A stretch of DNA of 64,000 nt from Diphasiastrum complanatum (GCA_029204225.1 CM055092.1:41814016-41878015); one strand, 5' to 3'; numbered from the stretch's first letter, positions 11,701 to 26,878 are shown. A program made the numbers and translations. Notes: generated from the letters alone by a model not told the origin.

Positions 11701-14567
11701 CATTCAATGGATGTTTCTTCACTAAGTGGCAACTTGGACAATACCAAGCAAATCTCATTAAATGCCTTCACAGAACCAATTTGATCCAATCGATACCAAG
11801 ATTCTATATGATGATTTGTGAAAGGTTTCATACACAATTCCTTGAATCTGGGGTTTTGACTCCAGATGACATAACACTATTTGCCACCAATCAAAGGCTT
11901 TCCGTCAGAAGTAAGATGTTGCTAATGTGATTTTGCCTTGATCAAAACTTACACTTGAGGATTCTCATCCAGGTTACACAACTAGTCTTCAATATGTATA
12001 GAATTCCATACTCCATCAAAGGTAAAGTTTTGAGGTGGATTATCCAAAATTGTACACCTTTATACTTCCATGTCTGCTCCAATTTGTGGTTGTGCTAGAA
12101 TCGCAAGATCATTACTAAATTCAAGACGAGCAGTTGGAACAACAACTAGTCATCGACAAGTACGTGTCAAGATAAAGTCAAAAAGGGCAAACATCCTACT
12201 GCATATTTCTTCCCATCTCCATTCTTTGCTTTGTTCCGCCTTATCTTCAATATGCATAGTTGTACCATTAATAAATGTAGCTTCATAAGGAGAAAATTGA
12301 CAATTATCGATTCACCACCATATCGCTGATTGTTGATTGACTATGCTGAAGACCATCCCAATTGTTTTGGCCCATAAGGAGTTATTAATTTTTCATAGAG
12401 TAGCAACAGAACTACTGTTAGCATATTGAAGCTCATTTAACTTTGATAAATTTCTCCCACAACTAGAATAAGAAGTGGAAATAGAATTCTGTGAGTGTAA
12501 GCATATTAATGCTCATTGAACTCTAAAAAGCTTCTCCCATAATTAGCATAAGAAGTGGAAAATGTTGCTTCACTTTAAAAACTGGAATTTTTCCCTCCTT
12601 AAAACCATTTCTGTCCAGAAATGGTTTATACATCTGAGAAGGACTATTAATACATGTACTGCAATTAAGAGAACATTCCCCATTTCCATCATTGCCTTCA
12701 CAATGCTATGGGTCCTCATATACCTCATACTCATATTCATCGTCGCAATCTTCATTGAGACTAGTATATAAGCAAGATGTCGTTTTGCACCATAAGAATG
12801 TTGTCCTTTGACTTCATGAAAATGATTGAAGTGATCCAGACGCTCATGCCAGTCCTTAGTACTACATTGGAACTAGTATTGCTCATTGACGCTCACCACT
12901 TCAAACTGGTCTATCCACAATCACCAAACCACAGTGCATTTCGACTATAGAGCTGTTTAGCCGATTCATCATCAACCCAACCATTAGTGACTTGTTCACT
13001 GTGATCCTTGTCAATAGCATCTTCCCCTTAGTCCCAGTAATCTTCCATATTATTGCCAAAACCATCATCACAATTTGTTTGCTTGACGTAATTAGGCTCA
13101 CGGTACTGCGTTATTTGTAATATGTACAATCATTGGACCAATGATTGTAAAAGGTTGCAGGCCGTGAGAACCACGGGGGCATTCATTGACCTCTTGATTG
13201 CAGTTTCGACAGAACCGTACATTTCCTTGTCTGAATTCGGTGGTAACTACGTCATTATTTCGAATAACCATGTGTTCCTTGTCCTTCCCCTTCTTCTTAT
13301 GTTTTTTTGGATTTCTTCCCCTCATCAGGAGAAGAAGAGCTATCCTCATACTCTGTGGAACTAGAAGACACAGAATCTGTCTCGGAATCCGAATCTGACG
13401 AATCACTTCGTCTATAAGTTCAAAATCCCATTCCATTGTTGATCATTGTCAAATAGAAGTCAAATTTCACAATGTCCAATGTTAGTAGGAAGTTAGGAAC
13501 CGTGATAGTGGACACGGCTTTTTAGTAACAAAACTTCTACAAGGGCAAAAATTTAGTATACATGAGACTTTCACAATATAGAGCTTATTGAGCTGATAAA
13601 TTTTGCTTTTTCTAGAAAAAGTGAACTCGTAAAATTTTTGTGGTAAGTAATGATTACAAAAGTATGGATAGTTACACAGTACTGTGCACATTGAGCTGAG
13701 TCTTTTGCTTTTGATTGCACTGAAACAAACATTTGGATTTCTTGAAATGTTTGCTCGTCAAAAATTAAAACCGTAAAAGAAAATAAAAAATTGTGACAAA
13801 ACAAATTCCACTTCGTTTCAAATTGAATGAAAATTAACTCATATTCAAGCTAAGACACAAATCTATTGATCCATGCACTTAGTAAAAATTTGGCCAATAA
13901 TACAGCCAAAAATGGAGAAAAACAGACAGCAAAAACCATAGCAAGCTACATTTGGAGTAGTTTCACTAAAATGGTCATAACTTTCACTCCAAATTAGAAA
14001 AAATCAATACCCCACAAAAGCTAAAATCAAGGGCTATTGATCTAAAACAAGAAATAAAAAAAAAATGGATTACTAGGCCGAAATTGAATCAAAACAATTT
14101 GGAAATTGGAAAGTCAAGAAAACTAGCTAACTAGTCACTAGTAATTCAACCAAAACTTCAAGAGAACCACCAAATCTGATGGGGAAATGATCAAATGCTC
14201 TAGTACCAAATTGTCATGTTCCAAGTATAGCATTGTAACACTATAATCATCCACAGCGCTGGATCTGTACAATCCTTCCTTTCCAGAATCCGCTCAGATC
14301 TTAGCAAATTTCTCCTGGAAATCGGAACTAGATCACCTAAATTACAGCGATGGATCTATGCTACAGTACAGCTCTGATTTCTGCTCAGATGGCTTGAAAT
14401 TGTACTGAAATTTCCAGGTTAGATAGCTGTATTTTAAAAATAATAATAATAATAAATATTATTTATTGGTGCCGCCCTGGTACCGCTGGTCTGAGGGCGG
14501 CAGCATAACCACGGTACCACCATTATGGTACCGCGGTACCATAATGGCGGTACCACGTGCCACTATG

Positions 14568-14598
<31 letters not shown>

Positions 14599-17500
14599 CA
14601 GACATGAGTGTCCGGGCCGAAATGCCCGCGTCCGGCATCCGGACCCAAATGCGTCCGACCCCTGGACGCGGGGTTGGACACGTCCATTTTTTTTTACAAA
14701 AATTTTAGCACAAAAAAATTAAAAAAATATAAAAAAATTATAAAAAAAAAAAGCGGGCGTCCAATTATATATATCATAGTGGCACGTGGTACCGCCATTA
14801 TGGTACCGCGGTTAAATAATGGTGGTACCGTGCCATTGTGGTACCGCGGTACCATAATGGTGGTACCGTAATGGTGGTATCGCGGTACCATAATGGTGGT
14901 ACCGCGGTTATGGTGCCGCCCTCAAACCAGCGGTACCAGGGCGGCACCACAAAAATAATATTTTTTATTATTATTATTATTTTTTTTTAATAAAAAACCC
15001 GATACAACTAACCGAGTCAGGAGCGTTACTTCTGAGTTAGTTGTGGAAAATCAACAATAGTAATCTTACTTATGGATATTATTGTTGAAAGGTATTGCTT
15101 ATGAGTCATTTTGGATTCATTTACCAATGGGTGATATAGGTTTAAAACTATACGTAAGCACGCACGAGCTATAACCGATAGCCAAATGCTTACTATAACT
15201 CAATCTCCATCAAGGATAACTTCCTCTCCGAGGAGATTGTTAAGAAAATATGAATACATATCTTAATTGATCTTCTGATCACCCAGGTAATCCTTCTTTT
15301 AAACAATCAAGTATAACTAGAATATGAACTATGATTCGTCAATCATAATTCATCAGATTCTTGTCCTATACTTAATAAAAGAAGGCAACTACCAATGATT
15401 AGAAGAACTTTAAGTTCAGATTCATCTCTAGTTTAGCAAATACGGATTACCAAAAGTGAGATTATGAACATTCGCGATTCAAAGTTCACTGGTCACTTTT
15501 GGTGGCCGTATTTGCTAAACTAGAGATGACTCTGAACTTAAAGTTCTTCTAATCATTGGTAGTTGCCTTCTTTTATTAGGTATAGGACAAGAATCCGATG
15601 AATTATGATTGACGAATCATAGTTCAAATTCTAGTTATACTTGATTGTTTAAAAGAAGGATTACCTGGGTGATCAGAAGATCAATTAAGATATGTATTCA
15701 TATTTTCTTAACAATCTCCTCGAAGAGGAAGTTATCCTTGATGGAGATTGAGTTATAGTAAGCATTTGGCTATCGGTGATAGCTCGTGCGTGCTTACGTA
15801 TAGTTTTAAACCTATATCACCCATTGCGGTAGAGACTCGAGCGTTCAAGTTTCAGGAAGTAGCGGATTTCCTACATGATATGCGGGAAATGCTACGGATT
15901 GCACGTGAGAATGTCTAGTGTACCCAGGATGGGGACCGACATTATGCAAGCCTGAAAAGATCACTGAGAGACTTCCTAGTGGGGGGTTGGGTATTTTTTG
16001 TGAATCTCGATGGATTCAAGTGTAATGTGTACCGGCTAGCATTACTAATTGTCCCCTAGATATAGAGGACCGTTTAAGATCTTGAAAAAGATCAGATACT
16101 TAGCTTACCAACTGAACTCCCGGATGGATCTCATGTGCACCCCGTATTTCACATAAGCCGTCTTTGAAAAAGTCTACGTGAAGGAGAGCATCTTGGATCT
16201 GGAGATCAGTTGAACTTGTTGGATGAATCATCGGGTGTATCTCGTCTTGAACCCGAAAAGATCTTGGATACAAGAACTAAACGATTGAGGAATCGTATAG
16301 TTACCGAGTATCTGGTTCGATGGAAGGAATGTACAGACGATGATGATTCCTGGTAACAGGAAGGAAGCTTAAGGAGGAACTTTCGCAGTTTTAAGTTCCG
16401 AGGACAAAACTTGAATAAGGGGGGAAGAATGCCCATGACTGGTCTCAGGTAGCGTGTCCACGCTAGGGACCGGTAGACCAACAACCCGTAAGTTAATTGT
16501 GACTATAAGGGAATTGGGGCCCTTAAGTGTACATGGTCATAATTAATGGTTGTAGGCCTAAACACTTGATGGTGGATTTGTATGGGTCTATCAATGAGTC
16601 ATTGGGGAACTGGATGACGTGGCCCAGATAGGCTGCAGAGGTGTCCAGTGAGGTGTCACAGTGCACTACTAGTGGTGCATAGCATGACCAGTGGCAGGAT
16701 GTTGTTGGTGTGATGCCTCATTCCTCTTTGAATGATTGATCCATAGCTTGGGGGCTAGATCCGTTCGATCTAGGTTTGGTTGGGTTGGTTTGTCCACCAT
16801 CAGGTTCCCTTGTGTTGCTTGTGATTGGCATGCTTAGAATAGGATCCTTGGATTTAGGACTTTATAGGTTTCTCCCCGGATGAACTTCAACAGCTTACTA
16901 ATTACTTATGGCACTACTTCAACGCGCTACAACACGCGGTCAAAATTTTGCGAACCAACAAGGGGGCTCCGAAACATCTCCTAGTTTCCAGGTCCCGACC
17001 GGACAAAGTGTCCCTGGAGCCTTGTTAAACTTCGAACTTCGGACGGACGTTGCGGGCCGACCCTCAGTCGTTTCCTTGTCCTGTCTGTTCCCACATGTTC
17101 CTATCGAGGTTGTCCGCTGGCCGAAACAGCCGGCACCTGAAACGGATCCTATTTGGAAAAACGGGTCGTCGGACGGAAGCTGCAAAACTAGTCCATTTTG
17201 CTTGACCTAATTGCGTTTTTCTCCAGTCGAAGGGCCATTTTGACCGAACGATACCTGAATCGAGCCAAGCTCGATCCCTTGGGTTTGTATCGGGATCACG
17301 AACCTGTGGATTGTGTCCAGGACATTAATGCATTCTAAACAGTACCATGGCCTATGTGATGAGATAGATTCAAGGTTTAGGGAGGTACAACGTCACGTGG
17401 GCAACTAATTGGAGCAGGTCCTGGAAGATGTCCGCCGACACAACGAACGGAAACAAGAAGCAGAATTTCACGAGAGCCAGCGAGAGATAATGGCGCAACC

Positions 17501-18678
17501 ATAGGACCGACCATCCTGCAAGAAGTATTGCTATCTCTGTCAGCACAAGCCTGCACAGTACTATGTCTTATATGATGTGATCGGTTTCCCCCCGGATGAA
17601 CTTCAACAGCTTACTAATTACTTATGCAAAACTGTTTCATTCACTACAGGGAACCACAAGACCTACACAGTACTATGTCTTGTATGATGTGATCGGTTTC
17701 CCCCCGGATGAACTTCAACAGCTTACTAATTACTTATGCAAAACTGTTTTATTCACTACAGGCCGTCCGTCCGATCCTCGTCCTGTCTGCTCCCACAGGT
17801 TCTTGGCGAGGTTGTCCGTTGGCCGAAACCGACGGCACCCGAAACGAATCCTGTTTGAAGAAACTGGGCCGTCGGACGGAGAGCTGCAAAACTACTCCAT
17901 TTCGCTTGACCTAATTGCGTTTCTGTCCCGTCGAAGGGCCATTTTGACCGAACGACGCCCGGATAGAGCCAGGCTCGGTCCTTTGAGTTCGTATCGGGAT
18001 CACGATTCCGTGGACTGTATTCCTGGGCCATTTTGTCGATTCCAAATGTTTTCTGGTCCTGTCCCTCGCGACGTGTCCTTGAAGCCATGTTGAACGTCGA
18101 ACTTTGGACGGACGTTCTGGGTTTTTCGTCGGTCCTTTCCTCGTCCTGTCTGTTCCGACAGGAGCCTATCGAGGTTGTCCACTGGCCGAAACAGACGGCA
18201 CCTGAAACAGATCCCGTTTGAAGAAACAGGGCCGTTGGACGGAAAGCTGCAAAACTAGTCCATTTTGATTGACCTAATTGCGTTTTTGTTCCGTCGAACG
18301 GGCATTTTGACCGAACGACGCCCGGATCGAGCCAGGCTCGGTCCCTTGGGTTCGTACCGGGATCACGAACCTGTGGACTGTATTCCTGGACCATTATTAC
18401 ATGCTACTCAAGTTTAAGTGCATGCTACACAAGTGCTGCTTTGATGTTGAATCTGCACATACCTATGGTGCAATGCCTACGACACAATGAGGACGTGGGG
18501 TGGGGTTGATGATGTTTATGGATGTGGTTATGATGATTATGGTTGTGGCTTGTTTTGATGGTTATGGCTGTGGGGTTGTGGGTTTAGGATGATTTGTTAG
18601 GGTTTAGGGTGTTATGTTAACTGTGCCATTTGTTAGGGTTTAGGGTTTAGGGTGTTATGTTAAATGATTGAACATGAT

Positions 18679-18760
<82 letters not shown>

Positions 18761-20856
18761 TTGCACGAAGCAAACCATTTCTGACTAACCATTCAAATTT
18801 CACAGAGCTAATCATTTGTAAGCAACCACGATAAATTAGCCATGACACAAATAGAATGTAAAAAGATATATACATCTCATCTAATGCCACTGTACATGAT
18901 GCTAAAATGTGTATCAGTATCTACAAGTCTGTGCTAAAAAAATCATCCCTTTGTGTGCCAGATGCATCTGCAGGGGTGTCAAATACAAAGTCTGGCTGGG
19001 AGTCTGGAGGCATCTGGGACTCCTCTAAGTCTGGGCCAACGCCTGCCAAGAGACGACTAGAAAAATCATCAGTGCGTCCCCTCTTGGCTGGCCTGCCTCT
19101 GGGTCTGCCGAAAAGAACCCTCTGTGGTACACTCCTGCCTGGGGGTCTCCCTCTGCCACGAGGTCTCTGAGAAGAACCGACTGCCTGTGATGCTCTGAGT
19201 CGTCTCTGCACTATCTGTCTCTGGGCAGCAGCCACTGTCTCCCTCGCAAACTCTGACCAGCCATCATTTGAAGGGGGGCGTGATGCAGGAGTACTGGGTG
19301 GCGCATGTGGAATATCCCCTGCAAGGTCGACCATCTCGTCTGAATCATATGTGGGCTCATCATCAGAGGAGAGCAATGGAACGTCAACAGGGAGGGGGGT
19401 GGTCTCATCGGCATCGGCATCATCCTCGGGATCACCCCGCAGAGCACGCCGAGCGGCATCGTCTGGATCAACCTCTGGCTCTGGCTCATGATCGGCCGCT
19501 ACAACCAGACACTCATCAGGATTGACCTACACAAGTCATTCACGAAGTGAGAATAGTCGAAGCAACCGTGAGGGCATTAAACTGAATGTCTTAAACTAAT
19601 ACGAAAGCAAATGATAGAGCATAGACATATACCTGCAAGAGTAGGGCGCATGCGCCTCCTGCCCTCATGCTCTCTGTGATGCGTCGAACCACCCCGGTGT
19701 TGGTGTTACAGTACACCAAGTCATTGCATCGCTCCGTCGTCAGACGGTTCCGCCTGTTCGTGTGAACAAGGCTGAACACTGACCAGTTCTGCTTGCACAC
19801 GCAAGCAAAACAGTCCTGCATTAATTGGCAACCACTCGAGTGAGTACCGACCTTGTAGAGAAAATGCGAAAACTGGTTGGATGTATGAGATTGGACAACA
19901 ATCCTGTGAAAGGACTCGGAGCGCGAGCGTCCTCAGGTCTGGCTGTCCAGCGCCGCTCTCCCACCATGATACAGGCAAGAGCCTGTTCTCTCGGACACAT
20001 GCAAGGTCCTCGCCGAACAGCCCTAGAGAGTGCCTGCATTTGATCATTGATGTGCGTGAGTACATCTTGAGCCCATGCAGGGAAATTGAACGAACGACAG
20101 CAGCGTACGATAGAGCAAGAGTTTACCTGTAACTGAGCCTCTGCACCTCGAGCCTGCTGCGGATACCAGTGTCATTGCTGAGGAGCGGATGTATGCGGAC
20201 CAGTCCGCACGCAGCTCTGTTGTGCTATGGTCCTAGTGGCCTCTGTGTGTTGCCCCTCTCTGAGAGATCCCGGCATGGACATCTGTCTGATGCCTCGGGA
20301 TGTGGATGGCTGGGAGGATGTGGATGGACGATGCAGATCTGGAGGTGGTGGCATAGGTGCAGGTGCGGAAGCGGAGGATGTGGACGGGCCGTGCAGATCT
20401 GACGGTGATGGCATAGGCATACGTGCAGCAGTGGATGCTGTGGATCCATGGGGAGTACTGGCGGAGGGGGTAAGGGTGGCTGCGTTGGAGGCGGAGGCGG
20501 TGGCGGTGGCGGGTGCGGATGCGACGGTGGGGGTGGGGGCGGTGGCGCTGGGTGTACCAATGGCAGGGTCGGTGGCAGTGGGTACACCAATGGAAACAGA
20601 GTCCGCGGCATCTGTGGACGGCTCGCCGGGCTCAGCAACTAGCTCAGAATATGCCTCGAGAATGCGAGCCCTCTCCGCAGCGGGGATGACCATACAAATG
20701 CCGATCCCGTAGCGTCCCCCCGTGGGTCGGACTCACAATGCCCCCAAATGTGCTCGAACTCGAGAGGCGCTCCCTGTGAACTGCTTTCGACAAAAAGGGC
20801 AATGCCATTTTTTGTCGGGCATCACCTCCACCTCATCCCAAATGGGACGAGCGGCC

Positions 20857-20936
<80 letters not shown>

Positions 20937-21214
20937 GAAGCACGCAAATCCATTATCTCTCCCACCCTAAACCCAAGCACCCTAAACCCTAAATCCTAAA
21001 CTCACACACTATGTCTCGTACACGCGTGCACACACACACAAATCCTCTCTCTCTCCGTCCCTCACACTCTCTGTCTCTTCCTCTCTCTCTCTCACACACA
21101 AATCACCATACACACACATCTATATGCACACAAATCAACAATATCCACACGCACACACAATCATCACACACACACACACACACACAACTCATCACACACA
21201 CACACAAACACCAT

Positions 21215-21274
<60 letters not shown>

Positions 21275-24200
21275 TTCACTCTCTCTCTCCCTCTCCCGCC
21301 CTCTTTCTCTCCTCTCGAGCTTCAGGCTTCTGCGGAACAATCCGCAGTGCCCGCGCCTTTTGTTTTTTTTTTTTTTTTAAAAATCGCGTCCAGGGCCAGG
21401 ACACGTTCTGGGCCCCGGACGCGTCCGCGTTCAGACACTGAACACGTCCAGCCAAAAAAAATAAAAGAAAATAAAAAAAAGGGACGCGTCCGACCCTGTG
21501 TCCGGGGGTCGGACGCGTCCGGGTCCGGGCGTCGGACGCGGACGCGGACACGAGCATTCCGGCCCGGACCCTTATGTTTGAGATATATATATAGTTGCAC
21601 TGCATTTCTGAAAACGCGTTTCGGAACCCGTTCAGAAACGCGTTTTTGAAAAAAACAAAAAAAAACTAAATTTTTTTTTGTGGGCAATATGGGTATCAAA
21701 TTAAAGCATTTATTAAGGGCCTTCATTTATATAGGTTGCCGAATGTTTCGGGTACAATGTGGTCCAGTTTGGGGGCAACAATGCCTGTTGGATTCTATCA
21801 AGGTTAAAAGTTTCTATGGAAATCTGTTCCACCTGGAACTTGAATTGCAGAGTCTTTTGTACACAAACCATCCTCATAGTACCTACTCTACTTTTCTGAA
21901 TATGAAATAGGAGATTCAAATCTTTGATGCTAAAAAATTGTTAAACTTCGAAGAACCTTCATGTTGGCATGTATCAGGCTGTTCTCTTTCTTTCCAATGC
22001 TTAGCTGGTGCCATGAAACAAAAAAAAAAGTGAATCTGTTCAGAAATTCCCAGTTGGTTTTGTCCCCGCCCTTTAAGATAATTAAGAAGTGTACCATCAT
22101 CTTAGCATGTCAGTTCCAAACCCACCCTCCCCCCATCTATCCTCCTGCGTTTCTGAATATATATATATATACTATAACTACTGTTCTTTTGTTGATAGAA
22201 ACGTAAAAAAATGTAGTTTTTGAAAAAAAAATTAACCATAAAAAACAATCATAACAATATTATTTGATAAAAATGGGATATAGTGTTTAAAAAAAAATTG
22301 GAGAATCCCCCATGAAATTTCCTGTTTTTCGAGACCCATATTGCAAAACTAAAAAAAAAATAAGCGTTCTTAGAAATTTCCAAGAATGCATTCCGGAACA
22401 GGGTGCATCTCAGGCATAGGTATTGGATAATGCATCAAACAAGTTATGGAGCAAAGGTGGTAAGAGCACACATGATGCAACAAGGCGGTACAAGGCATCA
22501 TTTGTTGTGTTACTCTATAAAGGCGATAATTGATATTAGTTTTGGGTGTCATTGGAAGTTGTAACCAATGGATTTGATGATCTCCAAGGATAATGTAAGG
22601 ATTGGTAGCTAGTGTAGAGATCGAACCAAATACGGTGTTAGTATTAGTGCAACTTTTCAAGCCGTACCATATGGCAAGTAATTCTTTTCCACATATGGTA
22701 GTTCCTATGCAGTTTCACAGCTCATGAGTACCAAATTTACATGTTAGTTGAAGCCTAAGTTCTAAATTTTAACTAGTCATAAACAACACATTTGCAACAG
22801 GCTACATGCATTTGAGGAAACATATCATAAACTACTTACGTGGACTCTCTAGCATCCCTCGAACTCTCTACAAGGAGTAGATTTAGATGCACAAATACAA
22901 GCCGTTCTAGTCAACTCATGGAGAGTTTATTCCTCTTCTTTGTGTGTATGAGAGAAACACACTCCAATTTCACTCACAAGCAACCACAATACAATCACAA
23001 GAAAGTACTTGCAATGCAACCCACAATAGATTGGTAGTACATCCACGTACTTCTCCCACCAAGAGGCTGGTCATGGCATGCTAACTCTCTGGTCTACCAC
23101 ATGCCTCCCCAAGGTGAGCTTCCGGTTCCTAAAAAACATAAGCTCATCTTCTAGTGCTTCTTGTTCAGCCTGGAATAAGCTACCAAGTAGGTGAACCAAA
23201 TCTCATCACCCGTGAGTCATCCAGAATGGATAAAGCACGTTTGCAACAGCATGCAAAGGCTTATAGAACCATGACATCTACTTTGCCATTTGGCCTTTAT
23301 TTGCTCAAATCTACCTATTCCAAACCAAGGTATAAAATCCTAGAATACTCAACAAGAAAATCTAGGAATCAATTTTCATCGACAGCAAAAACTCAAGCAT
23401 CAAAGACTAAAAAAACCTAGGTTACAAACTGATAAAGAAGGCCCATCTCAAGACTCAATATTTTGTAGCTATCATGATGCTTGCCCAATCTGTCTATGAA
23501 CTCATAAACAAGGCCCATCACGAATCTGGCTTTGTCAGTGAGGTGCATAACAATATGTATCAATTGCAGCCCTACAATAATAGACTAAGCCCCATCCCAA
23601 AACTATTTCTCAAGGAACTAGGCCCAAGGCTCTCACAACTCACTTCATTGCACCCTATGGTTGGAAACAACCAGATGTCTAAGTGTATTGTGTAATTTAG
23701 GAGCCAATCCAACCAAAGATGATGGAAGCAAGCCTAGTGGGCATAGATCTCAAAATCTCTAGTGATTCAAACTCTCCATACATTGCAAGGACCTTCCGTC
23801 TCTTGGTGACAAACCTCGGTAAGAATCGTGCTACATCCACCACCTCTTTGATGCAAAGCAAGCTTGCAATATCCTCAATCAATAGGTCAAGGTAGTGTGT
23901 GGCACTGGCAAAACATGGCAAAGAATAATGAATGGCTCTCTAAAGCATGTTATCAAAGCAAGAAACCACGACTACGTTGACTATGTGGTGCTTCTCACCA
24001 TCACTCCAATCGTACAAAAGAAATGTATTCATACTTAGCACATAGACTCGCTTGTTAGCATTTTCTTTCATATTTTGTGGTTAGAATGCATTTAGGCATC
24101 TTGGTTTTGGCATGCTAGGGTTAACTTTGCATTATGGATGTGATTTATGAGAGTTATGTCCAAAAACGTTCAAAAAATGAGTGGGGACTGCATTTTCTAT

Positions 24201-26806
24201 TTTTTAGTTTTTCTATCCTTTTTTATTCATTTTTTGCAAGACCTATTCTCTATAATTTGATCTGCATAGGTAGAGTTGTAGAGCATTGAAAGGGCTTTCT
24301 GGAGATACAATTTAATAGATCCCATCTCCCTGCTTACACAATCAACCATAATCTTCCACAGTCACCAAAAAGTTCAAATTGATTCAAATAGCATCCAAAA
24401 GATAAGATCAAAGCAGCCATTTGGGGAGGGGGAAAAAGTTGCTACATTTTTTGGAGAAACATATTTTTTAAAAGTTCTAGGAAATCGATAATGTTAAATC
24501 ATCTTAAAAACATAAACATTATTGCTTATACTAGATAGGTCCATATGGGAGATGGGTGACATGGTGACTAGTACGCTAAACCTTTGATGATTTCAACCAC
24601 CTATAAATTGCTTACCACCTAAAATTACACAAATTTTCGACAACCCAATGACGTTTGGAAACCAAACCCCCCAAAAAAATTCAAATTATTTTTTTAAAAT
24701 ATCAACGGAATCCATACCCTTACTCAAAGATGCACGTTCCGTTCCGGATCGCGATCCGGGAATTCCGTTAGGGTTTCCCAAATTGCAAATTTTTATCGTT
24801 TTCTTTTTTGAAAAGTTGCCAATATGGGTATCATATGAAAGGATATCGAAAACGCAATTATTATGCAAATCTGTTGCTTGGTTTCAGATGGCTGCATTCA
24901 TCAAAAATTTGGACATCACAGATCTGCAAATATTTGCTTTTGCATTCACAGGCTACGTCCATCAGAAATCTGGACATCAGTAGATCTGCAAACCATTGGC
25001 ATAAGAAAGACAAAATCAGATCTCCATTTCAAAATTTGATATCAAAAAAAATTTGCAAATTTTTTTGCGATTCGGGACCACGTTTCTGGTCCCGGATCGC
25101 CGGCATTCCGGATCGTGCGATCCAGAACGTGGTTGCAGCGGATCGCGATCCGCTGCAACTCAGCCCTTACCCTTCACAAACCTTGATGGATCTACCAAAC
25201 CTACACATGCATAAATGCACCAGCCACACAGTCAACCCTCATAGGACACTTTACTTAGTAGCCACGTGACCAGATGATGACGTGTGGATATGTCTAATGA
25301 TCAACACAAATTCACATACCCTCTGTGCACAAAGCATCAATGATGAACAAAAGATAGTTAAAATTTTGAAGTAAAAGTAAGCACAAGTGACATAAATGCC
25401 AAGTTCCAACTTTCAACAACAAACATATTACATAAGTGTAGTAGTTATCCATGATTAAAGGACTCAACTTCTTCCGCATAAGAGAGCTAGGCCTAGGCAA
25501 TGTTAATGCAATCTCTAGTGGTGCAAGTGGGTAAGCAGTGATCTTCTAGCCACGCCCACTCAATGGATGAGCTCGAATATATATAGGGCCCCCATATGGC
25601 TCGTCTTGCAATACTTGCAAATCCACCTTTGAGTCCCACAGCTTATGTATGCAAAACAACCAACTATATTATCCAAGAAAAATAATTTTCTTTTTTTTTT
25701 TTTAAAAAACTAATGGTTGAAAAAAATGTGATAGTTCAGTTGGCCTTAAACGTTTACTATGCATAGTTACTTTCCCCAGTCAATCTCATTAACTGGTTAA
25801 CACCCGGACTTTGCCTAAAAATAAATTACTTTTGGAACATTTCTTTAAATTATTTACAATAGGCAAATTGGTCCCTGGTAGAATGATTCTATAGGCCTTC
25901 ATAGAGCGGTTTTCAAATTTCAAGTCAAGGATTGTTTGCAGGTTGTGTAACCACCAGTCAGATCAGAGAAAAAATTAGCTCAAATATCCATGTCATGATT
26001 TCCAAATAAGTTGTCTTTCACAAGTTCATCCTTAACCTCACTCATCATCCATGACTTTGGGACCCAACTAGTAAGAGTTATAATTATTTGCAATAGCTGA
26101 TTCCAAAAAGATTCCCCTCAGTACAAAATTGTTTAACAACCTAATTGCAGATAAACCGGCATACATCCACCCTTTTACAGTTCTCCTCAAAAAACTTCAA
26201 GGAAATGTCTTAAATAAATTTGCATGACCCTGATACAATCATTCAGGTTCGTTGATTGGTCTGGAGATTATTTTTTGGATTGAGAGCAGCTTGAGATCAA
26301 CTTAAGATAGTTAATCAAGCATGAGTGGATGCCAGCAAGTAACAATACGATAAAATATTCAAATGCAGCTTAGAAATGGTGGAGGATAAATAACACATCG
26401 TTATTAAAGTTACTAGCTTCTTTTGTTGTGATGTCAAGTCTGGCAAGATACTATGGTTTTCTACAAGAAATTTAAATCACTTGGAAGGCTACACATAGTT
26501 TAAACATCTTGACAATTATCCTTTCCACAACAATGAAAAAACAGAGGGAATATTCTATTATAGTCTCATCTTCTTTAACAAACAAGATAAGCAAAAGCAA
26601 AGTCATGGATCCCAAAGATACAAGTTATCATAATATTCTCATGGTAGTTCTTATAGCATATAAAATTCACAAAATCACAGCAGAAAACCTGTTTCAGATC
26701 CTTCTTGGGAATCCAATAGCTTCAAGAGATTATTGAGCATAATCGGAGCCATCACTTGAAGTTGCTCATTTGACGCCTACAATCACATGAATTCATCTAT
26801 CATAGA

Positions 26807-26878
<72 letters not shown>

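Noticed and set aside
17756-18394. 212-residue minus-strand frame in the repeat mosaic
   Set aside because: It spans two copies of the same repeat unit and shows no recognisable motif, so it is more likely an open repeat than a gene.
20172-20712. Gly-rich and Pro-rich frames on both strands
   Set aside because: They are shadows of the Ala/Ser/Thr/Pro linker of the hAT-like gene on the minus strand.
21011-21649. 212-residue plus-strand frame
   Set aside because: It reads CA and CT repeats and the GGACGCGTCC-word element, with no domain.
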